A DNA stretch of 64,000 bases, from positions 1,480,599 through 1,544,598 of the forward strand of contig MTMA02000006.1 of the NCBI GenBank assembly GCA_002011075.2, read 5' to 3'. The notes below the pieces were generated by a model that saw only the letters and a list, made by a program, of their open reading frames with translations, did no database searches and had not been told where the DNA came from. Positions within the stretch are counted from its first letter, which is position 1. The number at the start of each line of letters is the position of its first letter. The translations under genes were made by a program, and so were the position numbers. Positions 19,807 to 29,194 of this stretch are shown here, piece by piece. This DNA comes from Candidatus Scotarchaeum otlingeri. GTDB lineage: Archaea > Thermoproteota > Nitrososphaeria > Geothermarchaeales > JDFR-13.

Positions 19807-21353
19807 TTCTTAAACCCCCTTAATAATCCTATATCACTAGTATAGATGGTTCTTATATCGTCCCATCCATACCGCAACATCAGTATCCTCTCAATACCGA
19901 TTCCCCAAGCAAGAACTGGCCACTTAACGCCGAGAGGTATGGTCACCTCCGGTCGAAATATGCCTGACCCCGCCATCTCTAGATATTTGCCTAGTTCATC
20001 TACATATACAGAGACTTGAACAGATGGCTCAGTATAGGGAAAGTAGCTGGGCCAAAATACTATTTTCTTAAACCCAAGTTTTTCGTAGAAAGTCTTAAGT
20101 ATCCCTAAAAGCTCCTTTAGGTTTGTATCCGGATCTATTACTATTCCATCCACCTGATGAAGCTCGGCGAGATGCTTATAATCAATAGACTCGTTCCGAA
20201 AAACTTTACCTATTGAAAATATCTTTGCTGGAGTTTCTCCATATTCATAGACCATCCTAACAGTTACTGAGGTTGTATGTGTCCGTAGAACCAATTTACG
20301 GGCCTCATTTATATCCCATTTGTATCCCCAACCCCTTGACCCTGTTTCCCACCCTGACTCGTGGGTTATCTTTACCTTATCTACAGGTATGTCCTTACCT
20401 ATATCACCATATCTTGGCATCTTCAAATAGAAAGTGTCATGCATATCTCTGGCGGGATGGTCCTGTGGTTGGAAAAGAGCATCGAAATTCCAAAAGGCTA
20501 ACTCTATAAGAGGGCCGTCTTCCTCAACAAAGCCCATAGAAGTGAAGATCTCCCTTATCTCCTTTAACAATTCTCTCATCGGATGCCTTCGACCACCAAA
20601 TCTTGGTGGGCCTGGTAAGGAGACATCGTATTCTTTAAAGACCTTATCCCTCCACTCTCCCGTCCTGATTAAATCTGGTGTTAAATCTGAAAGATATTCC
20701 TTTTCTTCCACTTCACCTATCTTCTTAGATAGTTGTATTCCCCGCTGTGTTATCGAAACCCACTCCCTTTTTTCAACAACGGTATCTATAAAACCCGGTC
20801 TATCCGATAACATCGTGATAATGTCTCTATATTCTGATGCATCTTCCTCATATATCCCATCCTTTTTCATTAGAAGATTAATAACATTCCTAAGTTCATC
20901 GGGGAAACTCCGGTTCAACTCAAGTATTCTCCCTTTATCCAATCCTGTTATACGTATAATACCATTTTTTACCAGATATCCTATCCCTGCCGTTATGTCG
21001 TCAGACGATAAATTATATCTCTTTGACGCCCTTTTCCTTGCTTCAGCTATCTCTACTCTGCCTCCAGCATCATCGATAACCTTATAAATATAATATTCAG
21101 GTAGATTACCTACTTCCTTAAGTTTGCCGCCAGCGTAATATTTAGTTCTAACTTCTTTTTTATGTTCGATCAATCCCTTATTCTTTAGAAGCTCGATATA
21201 ATATCTTATATAATCAACATTATGGCCTAGTAATTTAGCGAGTTCTGTTATATCGAGAACCTTCTCTTTAGATAATATCTTTAATATTTGGGCTTCTACT
21301 TCGGATATACCTGATATACTCATTTTGGCTCTACCATATATGAAGACTAACAA
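19794..21353 (-). CDS. pheS: Phenylalanyl-tRNA synthetase alpha subunit
   Basis: HPMRELLKEIREIFTSMGF, FDALFQPQDHPARDMHDTFYL, GMGIERI-like AWGIGIERILML; N-terminal wHTH domains. Confidence 0.95.
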   Translation of the reverse strand: MLVFIYGRAKMSISGISEVEAQILKILSKEKVLDITELAKLLGHNVDYIRYYIELLKNKGLIEHKKEVRTKYYAGGKLKEVGNLPEYYIYKVIDDAGGRVEIAEARKRASKRYNLSSDDITAGIGYLVKNGIIRITGLDKGRILELNRSFPDELRNVINLLMKKDGIYEEDASEYRDIITMLSDRPGFIDTVVEKREWVSITQRGIQLSKKIGEVEEKEYLSDLTPDLIRTGEWRDKVFKEYDVSLPGPPRFGGRRHPMRELLKEIREIFTSMGFVEEDGPLIELAFWNFDALFQPQDHPARDMHDTFYLKMPRYGDIGKDIPVDKVKITHESGWETGSRGWGYKWDINEARKLVLRTHTTSVTVRMVYEYGETPAKIFSIGKVFRNESIDYKHLAELHQVDGIVIDPDTNLKELLGILKTFYEKLGFKKIVFWPSYFPYTEPSVQVSVYVDELGKYLEMAGSGIFRPEVTIPLGVKWPVLAWGIGIERILMLRYGWDDIRTIYTSDIGLLRGFKKCLY

Positions 21354-21418
21354 TTAATGTAGAAGAACTGGGTATTTATTATTTATTACATTCGATAGAC
21401 CAAAATATTTAATTATTG

Positions 21419-21640
21419 ATGGTCACTTATATCCCCCGGCTCGTTATACGTTCATCCCATCTGTTTTAGGTTTCTCCGATTCTGGCGGTTATGCGCCTCC
21501 CATTACATCTCTACAAGTCTCAGTACCCAGACCCATGTAATCCTCATCCTCGAGATAGACCCTGCCAACAAAAGCTCCATGCTTTAGATCCTCATTCCCT
21601 TTATGGTGAGTGGGTACATATCTATAAAATTTATCTTGGG
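21419..21640 (-). pseudogene. Probable decayed mobile-element remnant
   Basis: Reverse strand YRYVPTHHKGNEDLKHGAFVGRVYLEDEDYMGLGTETCRDVMGGA then stops; its 3' end (GATGGGATGAACGTATAACGAGCCGGGGGATATAAGTGACC) resembles the end of the 10162-10490 remnant. Confidence 0.35.
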
Positions 21641-22154
21641 GTTAGAGCCACCTATTATCAAAATAACCTATTCATACAGTTGCCAATAAATACCGTTCCT
21701 TTATATATAAACCTACATTTCGAACCTTAGAGGAAGATTCCAAGGCCTAATGAAGATAACTATAGAGGCGATAATTACTGGGTAATTATCAACTGTCCAA
21801 AATATGAAAAATAACTCATTATGAGAGACTAGGGATAAAGAATAACCACCTAGAGATCAGGCTGGAATGCACATAGATAAGATAGAGATATAGAGGCAAA
21901 GAGGCTATGATGCCACCGCTATGGGATGCAGAGAGGATAATAAAGTAGAGAATAATGAATTGAGTGATATACCGGAAAATAGGGAAGGAAGATAGATATA
22001 ACGACTCTCCACTTAACCTGGGCATACTACAACTAAATTTAAATTTTAGTGGTAATATACCTATTGGCTTTAAATATAAAATCAGTTGCATATTATATTT
22101 TTAATATTATTAATGAGTACACCGTCTATGGATAAGTGAAGGGGGAAAAGTGAA

Positions 22155-23321
22155 TTGGAAGACGAATTTTATATTACACCTTGGGAGGTAAGAGGAGAGG
22201 TAGACTATAATCGGCTAATTAAGATGTTCGGAGTAAAGGTTATAGACCGCAGTATGATAAGATTAGTTAAGAAGGTCTTCGGCGAGGTACCGCTACATAT
22301 CAGGAGAGGAGTATTCTATAGTCATAGAGATCTAGATAGGGTACTAAAGGAATATTTAGACGGAAAACCTTTCTATTTGTATACTGGTAGAGGGCCTTCT
22401 GGGCCGATGCACTTAGGCCACATTCTACCCATGATATTCACTAAATATCTACAGGAGAAGCTTGACACCTTATTATTACTCCAATTAACTCCAGATGAGA
22501 AATATATGTACCACGAAAATATGAAGAAAGAAGAGATTTTTGAATATACAATTGACAATATAAAGGATATCTTGGCTATTGGCTTCAAACCCGATAAAAC
22601 AATATTAGTAGATGATTTTAGACATATAGATTATTTATACCAATTAGCCGTATCAATAGCAAGAAAGGTTACATTTTCTACAGCCAGGGCCACATTCGGC
22701 TTCACAAGTGAGACAAATATCGGGCTGATATTTTATATGGCTATTCAGGCAGCGCCATGTTTCTTAGGATATATTATTGATGATGCCTATGCAAATTGTC
22801 TTATACCAGCCGCTATAGACCAAGATCCTTATTGGAGGGTAACGAGGGATATAGCGGGAAAACTAGGTTTTCCTAAACCGTCGCAGATACATGGAAAGCT
22901 TCTACCAGGTTTAGAGGCGTCCGGAAAAATGTCTACATCAGATCCGGAGACAGCCTTATATCTATCAGACAAAGAGGAGGCGGTTGAAAGAAAAATTAAG
23001 AATGCGTTCACTGGAGGACAACCTACTGCCGAGCTACAAAGAAAACTAGGAGGAAACCCGGATATTTGCACAGTATTCTCCTATTATGCATATATCTTCG
23101 AAGACAAAGATGAAAAGTTAAAGGAGAGATATGAGGATTGTAAGACCGGTAGGCTTCTCTGTGGCGACTGCAAAGCCGAACTTATTAGCCGTATAAATAG
23201 TTTCCTAATTAAACATAGAGAAAACAAGAAGAATATCGACAATGAAACAATCGAGGAGTATATGTTAGATAATAGGGTGGATATAGGAGATCTAATTAAT
23301 AACTATGATCTCCTTAGGTGA
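22155..23321 (+). CDS. trpS: Tryptophanyl-tRNA synthetase (archaeal type)
   Basis: TGRGPSGPMHLGHILP, DQDPYWRVTRDIA, GKMSTSDP. Confidence 0.95.
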   Translation: MEDEFYITPWEVRGEVDYNRLIKMFGVKVIDRSMIRLVKKVFGEVPLHIRRGVFYSHRDLDRVLKEYLDGKPFYLYTGRGPSGPMHLGHILPMIFTKYLQEKLDTLLLLQLTPDEKYMYHENMKKEEIFEYTIDNIKDILAIGFKPDKTILVDDFRHIDYLYQLAVSIARKVTFSTARATFGFTSETNIGLIFYMAIQAAPCFLGYIIDDAYANCLIPAAIDQDPYWRVTRDIAGKLGFPKPSQIHGKLLPGLEASGKMSTSDPETALYLSDKEEAVERKIKNAFTGGQPTAELQRKLGGNPDICTVFSYYAYIFEDKDEKLKERYEDCKTGRLLCGDCKAELISRINSFLIKHRENKKNIDNETIEEYMLDNRVDIGDLINNYDLLR

Positions 23322-23769
23322 TGGGTCTGCCCCAATAGTCTATAACGCCCAATTTTATGAATGTAGAATTTACTGGATAGCCAGATTCGTTAGATATATA
23401 ATCAGTAACAAATATTTTGAGGGGCTTCATTCCTTTATCGACCCTAATACTATTTATTTTTATAGCCATGGGATAGGTCTCTGGCGTGACAACCAATATA
23501 TCTATATCTTCTATTTTGATTGTTGGTCCATATGGTTCATTCAAAGGGAAAAAGCGTAAACTTCCCTTCCATCCTTGAGATTCAATAAATTCTTTCACCT
23601 TCTCTAGTCTTGTTTCATAATCTGAAAGAGTATAACATTTGTATTTTTCGGCGAATCTATTTGTAGTTATCCCGATATACAACTCATCTGCCAATTCCAT
23701 CGCTATTGTTAATAAATACATATGGCCTATATGGAGAACCTCGAAAGTACCACCTAATGCAACCTTCAT
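23314..23769 (-). CDS. coaD: Phosphopantetheine adenylyltransferase (archaeal)
   Basis: VALGGTFEVLHIGHMYLLTIA (HxGH), VVTPETYPMAIKIN. Confidence 0.9.
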   Translation of the reverse strand: MKVALGGTFEVLHIGHMYLLTIAMELADELYIGITTNRFAEKYKCYTLSDYETRLEKVKEFIESQGWKGSLRFFPLNEPYGPTIKIEDIDILVVTPETYPMAIKINSIRVDKGMKPLKIFVTDYISNESGYPVNSTFIKLGVIDYWGRPIT

Positions 23770-23829
23770 CAGTAAAATATTAGTTCACAAATCAAATTTA
23801 AACTATCCCCAGCCATTAAATATTATTAT

Positions 23830-24738
23830 ATGATTAGCGATGAAGTCATAGAGAAATATGTAAAGGCAGGTAAAATAGCCAAGGGAGCCATATCATTCGC
23901 TAGGGACTATGTTTCTAGTAAGAAGAAAGTTAATCTCTATGTTTTAGCTGAGGAAATAGAGAAATTTATATTAAGAAAAGGGGCTAAGCCCGCTTTTCCC
24001 TGTAATATCAGCGTAGATAATATAGCTGCACATTATACTCCACTATCTAATATGGATGGTATGATTGATACGACGGGAATAATAAAGATTGACATAGGAG
24101 TTCATATTGACGGATATATCGCTGATACAGCTATATCGATATCGAACTCAAAAAGACATCGAGATATACTAAAACTAAATAAAAGGATTTTGGATGAGAT
24201 TCTAAGAATGATGAAGCCTGGCGTCAAGACCGGGACAATAGGTGAATATGTGGAATCTACTGCTAAAGCCAGAGGCTATAAACCAATATCGAATCTATCC
24301 GGACATTTAATAGATAAATATAGTTTGCATGCGGGCAAGCATATACCTAATGTAAAACAATTCATAAGCCCCACCATCAAGGAAGGAGAGGTTTATGCCG
24401 TTGAACCTTTTCTAACTTATCGGGAAGGCGCTGGGTCCGTCGAGGAAGCAAAGGACGATATAAGAATATATAGTTTAGTCAAAATAAAAAAGGAGAAAGA
24501 CCCTGATTTGGAGAAGATGCGGAGCTATATTTTTAAGAATTTTAGTAGGTTACCATTCACTCCTAGATGGCTATATAATGAGTTCGGCGACAACGCCGTT
24601 GACTATATCCATAAACTATATATAAAGAAGGCGATTAGAGGATATCCAGTATTAATAGAAAGAAAAGGAGCCCCCGTCTCACAATTTGAACATACAGTAA
24701 TAATTCTAGAAAAAGAAAATATTGTTATTTCGAGGTAG
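23830..24738 (+). CDS. map: Methionine aminopeptidase, type II
   Basis: FPCNISVDNIAAHYTP, KIDIGVHIDGYIADTAI, SGHLIDKYSLHAGKHIPN, YAVEPF. Confidence 0.95.
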   Translation: MISDEVIEKYVKAGKIAKGAISFARDYVSSKKKVNLYVLAEEIEKFILRKGAKPAFPCNISVDNIAAHYTPLSNMDGMIDTTGIIKIDIGVHIDGYIADTAISISNSKRHRDILKLNKRILDEILRMMKPGVKTGTIGEYVESTAKARGYKPISNLSGHLIDKYSLHAGKHIPNVKQFISPTIKEGEVYAVEPFLTYREGAGSVEEAKDDIRIYSLVKIKKEKDPDLEKMRSYIFKNFSRLPFTPRWLYNEFGDNAVDYIHKLYIKKAIRGYPVLIERKGAPVSQFEHTVIILEKENIVISR

Positions 24739-25039
24739 ACTCTTTAGGGGGAGGGGTATATATAGCTATAATCTTCAGGTCTTCACCACATTTTTTACAT
24801 TTTTCACCAGTAACTTTGGATATATAGTCATCTTCCTGGAAATCCCTTATTTCTTTTAGTCCACATGAAATACATTGAAGCTCAGTCTTTATTTTAGGCA
24901 GCTCGAGCCGAAACTTTTTCCGTCTTCGGCTGGTATCAAGCATTGTAAATAGTAAGGCAAATACTAATACAAGTCCTATAAGAAAAAGAAAGTCTGATGT
25001 ATTCATTTGTAGCGGAAATATTTTATTCATATTTTTCAC
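24725..25039 (-). CDS. Membrane-anchored zinc-ribbon-like hypothetical protein
   Basis: N-terminal TM, CISC...CKKC pair. Confidence 0.6.
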   Translation of the reverse strand: MKNMNKIFPLQMNTSDFLFLIGLVLVFALLFTMLDTSRRRKKFRLELPKIKTELQCISCGLKEIRDFQEDDYISKVTGEKCKKCGEDLKIIAIYTPPPKESTSK

Positions 25040-25048
25040 CCTTATTCT

Positions 25049-26164
25049 CTATGGTATTCCTATCGTATTACCTATGCCTGCTATTATAACTGAATCCCCT
25101 TCTTTTGTGTTTTCGACAAGTATCTTCTTAACCCTATTATGGACCTCTTCAACTGCATCAACAATATTCTTATTCATTACTGATATAGCTTCAGGTAGGG
25201 ATTGTTTTATGACTATTGCAAAGATAGGTATATTGTATTTAGTAACAACCTCCTCTATCTTGAATTTTTCAACCCCTATGCCTCCTATAGCGGCGCCTAT
25301 ACCATCAGCAACGCTTCCGCTTTTTTCACCTTCGAGTTTTAAGGCAGCGTCAATCATTATAACAGCTTTAACATTTCCATCTTCCTCTATAATTTTACCT
25401 ATTGCATCGCTGGGTTTACCGACGTTGCCTCCGGGGCCCGATGCTTTTACAATATATGTTCTTCTACCCTCAAGGCTGGTCTCATAAACATCAGTATCCT
25501 TCGCCATGGATCGCTTTGATTCTTCCCCCTTAAGTAGCTTATGTACAGATAAGGGGCCTATGCCGTCTCCTACCGGCGCCCCTGATTTAAATGCAAATAC
25601 AGCGCTCAGATATGCCTTGGCTTCATTGTATATTAGTGGAAGAAGCATTTGAAGCTGTATAACTAACATTAGATTTCCCATTTTCTTAGCCAATAAATAA
25701 AAGTGCCGAATAACTTTGTATATGATCTCTAGAGCCATTGTAGCTTCCACCATTATCTCGATGTTTCTCACTTTTGACATCTCTAACTCGTCTTTTAATA
25801 GCCGTTTTACCTGATTAAGCAGCTTATCTTGTCTTACATCTACTATATGCTCGACCTTTTTTACTATTCCTGCGGGGTCCATCGACTCAGGCATAATCAT
25901 GAAAGACTCCAGTATACTGTTTAGACCGGGCTCAACTATCTTTTCGTCTTTTGCAAATTTCCGGAGGACGTTTGATGTCTCGAATTTCGCGATATTCCTC
26001 ATTCTTTCTAATCTGTTTAACATTCCTCCTATTTCTATTAGAGCCATCTGAAATTGTATCTTTTGTCCATATAATAGGAATAGGAGGAATGGGATGTAGA
26101 ATAATAATATTGTGAATAGGCTTTCGTCCCCAAAAGGTAATTGTTGAATAATAATATTATCCAT
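25049..26164 (-). CDS. DUF1512-type archaeal conserved protein
   Basis: N-terminal TM then GAPVGDGIGPLSVHKLL...GRRTYIVKASGPGGNVGKPSDAI. Confidence 0.75.
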   Translation of the reverse strand: MDNIIIQQLPFGDESLFTILLFYIPFLLFLLYGQKIQFQMALIEIGGMLNRLERMRNIAKFETSNVLRKFAKDEKIVEPGLNSILESFMIMPESMDPAGIVKKVEHIVDVRQDKLLNQVKRLLKDELEMSKVRNIEIMVEATMALEIIYKVIRHFYLLAKKMGNLMLVIQLQMLLPLIYNEAKAYLSAVFAFKSGAPVGDGIGPLSVHKLLKGEESKRSMAKDTDVYETSLEGRRTYIVKASGPGGNVGKPSDAIGKIIEEDGNVKAVIMIDAALKLEGEKSGSVADGIGAAIGGIGVEKFKIEEVVTKYNIPIFAIVIKQSLPEAISVMNKNIVDAVEEVHNRVKKILVENTKEGDSVIIAGIGNTIGIP

Positions 26165-26391
26165 TTCGCGTTTAATACCTCCTTCTACCTAGGCATAGAG
26201 CCTTATATACATATCTAACAAATAAGAGATTATTATCCATTTCCTAAATTTATTATATAAGCATCTTTATTAATTTTAATAACAATAATCCCTGCGATAA
26301 GAGATAACTTGAAGTCGTATAATCCATTATATACCTTTTAGACAATTCTGTAGAATATCTTAACTCGGATATGCTAAGATATCTATTAAAG

Positions 26392-26514
26392 TGGAGAGCA
26401 GCACTGAGGTCTCGCAGGCCCTCCCGGAGCCTACTAATCCCCCAGCGTGGCGGGGCTTAGCTTCGGAGTTCGGAATGGGATCCGGCGTTTCCCCCGCCCT
26501 ATGGCCGCTCTCCA
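26392..26514 (-). rRNA. 5S rRNA
   Basis: Reverse complement GGAGAGCGGCCATAGGGCGGGGGAAACGCCGGATCCCATTCCGAACTCCGAAGCTAAGCCC...CTCTCC; conserved 5S core and terminal helix. Confidence 0.96.
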
Positions 26515-26642
26515 CCTAATATCAATGGATAACAACTCCTTTTTAAGTTTTATAGATTAAAGACCGCAGTGTTTGCACATTCGGTTGATAGAACCGTATA
26601 AATATATAGAATATTTATATTGTTAATTTAGTGTAAACGGCC

Positions 26643-27029
26643 TTGAATGTGGTCCATGAACTCAATAAGATATTTGGACGTATATATAAAACTAAGTTAA
26701 TTTTGATAGAGGACGCATTTAAGATTGAGGAACTTACAAATTATACTATGGAAAAACTCTTAACTGATGCAAGAAGTCATAGAGCAAAAAGGTATATATT
26801 TCAACCTAGTGGGATAGAAGTAAACTTTTATACTGGTAGAGAAAAAGAGTATCTGATTTTGCCAAATGTATGGTATTGTAGTTGTATGTCACAGTATCCG
26901 TCAAATATGATGAAGAGAAGAGTATGTTATCATCTCTTAGTTTATATGATATGTGATGCTCTAGGGCTAATAGATAATTATAATGTTGAAGACGAATATT
27001 TCCAGTTGATAATGCAAGAACTGAAATAA
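26643..27029 (+). CDS. SWIM-type zinc-finger protein
   Basis: CxCx(n)CxH signature WYCSCMSQYPSNMMKRRVCYHLL; TTG start. Confidence 0.7.
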   Translation: MNVVHELNKIFGRIYKTKLILIEDAFKIEELTNYTMEKLLTDARSHRAKRYIFQPSGIEVNFYTGREKEYLILPNVWYCSCMSQYPSNMMKRRVCYHLLVYMICDALGLIDNYNVEDEYFQLIMQELK

Positions 27030-27074
27030 ATATATATCTCTGGGATGTAATCTACTAAATAATTGGTAGGAGGA

Positions 27075-27197
27075 ATGATTACGATGAGTATTCAGGATTT
27101 ATATGGACTTTTAAATATAATCATATTCATCATATTGATACTTTCCTTGATAATGATATTTTATTATGAATATTATCTTAAGAAAAGGGAGAAATAA
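27075..27197 (+). CDS. Candidate 40-aa single-TM microprotein
   Basis: MITMSIQDLYGLLNIIIFIILILSLIMIFYYEYYLKKREK*, preceded by purine-rich GGTAGGAGGA; not in supplied ORF track. Confidence 0.5.
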   Translation: MITMSIQDLYGLLNIIIFIILILSLIMIFYYEYYLKKREK

Positions 27198-27215
27198 TTC
27201 AACATTATAAGAGAA

Positions 27216-28721
27216 TTACATTTTCTTTTTTATCCTAGAGTAGGCTCTTAATCTAACTACAGGTATCTTCATCGGAAACAATAGTGATGAGACATCGACA
27301 AAGGCGCCGTAAATCTTTATATAATCACCTAAATGTATTGATGTATCCGTGTAGAGCGATATATCTCCTCTATAAGAGATGCTTATAGGGTCTCCATCGT
27401 CATCCTCAATTATGAATTCGTACATCTCAGCCATAGTTTCAGTTGCGGGAAGAAGCATCTCAGGCTCTTTTACCACCCGACCCTCAATATCAACTATCTT
27501 GTCTGTTATAGTTAGCTCTTTTGCTTTTCTTAATGGTACATTATATTCTGGCAGAGGTAATGATACATCTAAGGGATTAAGCTCTAGAGAAGAGCCGGAA
27601 TCGCAGAAGATAAATGTCTGGTCTGCTCTCTGTGATACTCTAAAATTTGATATCTTTAATATATCACCAGGTTTAACTGCCACCATCTTTTCAACAGCAT
27701 CATCATCTCTAAATATAATTGTAGCTTCGCCTGTGGAATCAATTCCAAATATACTTAGCGATTTTTGGCCTGTTGAGAGATTTATTTTTTCCCTTCCCTT
27801 AGCTAAAACTCTAATGTATATTGTTTTGAGGTTATAACCAGGCTCTAGCTCAGAGAGAGTGGCTTTTCGGTAGTATACTTCTATTTTCTGGCCAGGCAGA
27901 AAATCAATATGGGATGATCTTGTTATATGAATTTCATATTCACCTCTTAATCCTCTTTTAACCCTACCATTGAATATTGATATTACATCGCCTGGCTTGA
28001 TCCAGTCATATTCCTTCACGGAGGCATCCCATATTGTTACCCTATATGCTTTATCTCCGGCTCCTAATAGAAAGCTTGCGACAACGCCTTTTCTATCTTT
28101 CGTTTCAAAAGACCGCTGCATCATGGAAGTTAAGACTTTCCCATAAACATGAATATAATCATCCTCAAAGTTAGCTTGATCTACTCTAGTTAAGTAACTG
28201 ATAACACTAGGATATTCCTCGTCCTTTTCATAATCGACTTTAATTACTGCTCTATCACCAACATGTATTTCGATTAGCCCACTCATGCTTTTTTTTGTAT
28301 AAGCGCCATTGATGTCGATTATAACACCCGGCATTATACCCATCTCATCAAGCTTGTCTCTTGTATAACCCCAAAAGAGTATATTTGCCACGCCGGTTCT
28401 ATCTCCTAACCCAGCCCTTACATAATATCGCTTGCCATACACTGGAGATTCATAATAATCCTCGTTCTTAATCCACAATATTCTACCTATTATTCTAATT
28501 CTAGATAAATCGCTTCGTAACCGATTTATCTCGATAAAATCCGAGACCCCCGACTCTAGTTTAACACCCAGCTCCATACAAACGAGATATAGAGCTGTCT
28601 TAGAAGACATATGTAGAGAAGACATCTTCTCTTTAACTAAACGCTCTATGTCTTCATACCTTAATTCCGGTCTTTGCCTAAGAATTTCTCTTACAATCGA
28701 CTGATCCAATTCCTTACTCAA
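27216..28721 (-). CDS. Replication protein A-like ssDNA-binding protein, multiple OB folds
   Basis: Repeated OB signatures (VYGKVLTSMMQRSFETKDRKGVVASFLLGAGDKAYRVTIWD; GDVISIFNGRVKRG). Confidence 0.85.
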   Translation of the reverse strand: MSKELDQSIVREILRQRPELRYEDIERLVKEKMSSLHMSSKTALYLVCMELGVKLESGVSDFIEINRLRSDLSRIRIIGRILWIKNEDYYESPVYGKRYYVRAGLGDRTGVANILFWGYTRDKLDEMGIMPGVIIDINGAYTKKSMSGLIEIHVGDRAVIKVDYEKDEEYPSVISYLTRVDQANFEDDYIHVYGKVLTSMMQRSFETKDRKGVVASFLLGAGDKAYRVTIWDASVKEYDWIKPGDVISIFNGRVKRGLRGEYEIHITRSSHIDFLPGQKIEVYYRKATLSELEPGYNLKTIYIRVLAKGREKINLSTGQKSLSIFGIDSTGEATIIFRDDDAVEKMVAVKPGDILKISNFRVSQRADQTFIFCDSGSSLELNPLDVSLPLPEYNVPLRKAKELTITDKIVDIEGRVVKEPEMLLPATETMAEMYEFIIEDDDGDPISISYRGDISLYTDTSIHLGDYIKIYGAFVDVSSLLFPMKIPVVRLRAYSRIKKKM

Positions 28722-28804
28722 TATTTATATCCCCAATACTAACATAGATTACCTAAAATTTAGTTTCCTATAATTATACCCATAAGATATGCTATAAATA
28801 ATTT

Positions 28805-29155
28805 CTATTCTCTATTTAGATAGATTCTTATTCTCGATACATATTTGGGTAATCCTCTTACTACATCTTTACTTACAAGATCTAGTTTAATATTATTTAT
28901 CGCTATTCTACCGCGTTTATAGAATTTCGTCAAAAAGTTAGCTACATCCGCTGCTTTAACAACGTTGGAGCCCATACCCTCTAAAATTAGTTCAGATTTA
29001 CCTCCATCGAATAGTCGTATACATACATTAAGATAATATGACATATTCTTCCTGCCAACATAGACTATAGGTAGCTCCTTCTCTTCTATACCGGATTCAT
29101 CTATATTCATTTTATCTATACACCTATATTGATGGCGGCTGATACTATATAACAA
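28805..29155 (-). CDS. Alba-family chromatin/RNA-binding protein (start probably internal, MNIDESG)
   Basis: IVYVGRKNMSYYLNVCIRLFDGGKSELILEGMGSNVVKAADVANFL. Confidence 0.85.
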   Translation of the reverse strand: MLYSISRHQYRCIDKMNIDESGIEEKELPIVYVGRKNMSYYLNVCIRLFDGGKSELILEGMGSNVVKAADVANFLTKFYKRGRIAINNIKLDLVSKDVVRGLPKYVSRIRIYLNRE

Positions 29156-29194
29156 TTATAATGATGAATATATTTTAAAGGTTGAATTTTTTCA

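Noticed and set aside
20434-21087. 217-aa ORF antisense to pheS
   Set aside because: Serine/proline-rich mirror reading of a confident synthetase gene.
21819-22091. 90-aa ORF on minus strand
   Set aside because: No recognisable motif, low-complexity hydrophobic composition in an AT-rich intergenic stretch; likely spurious.
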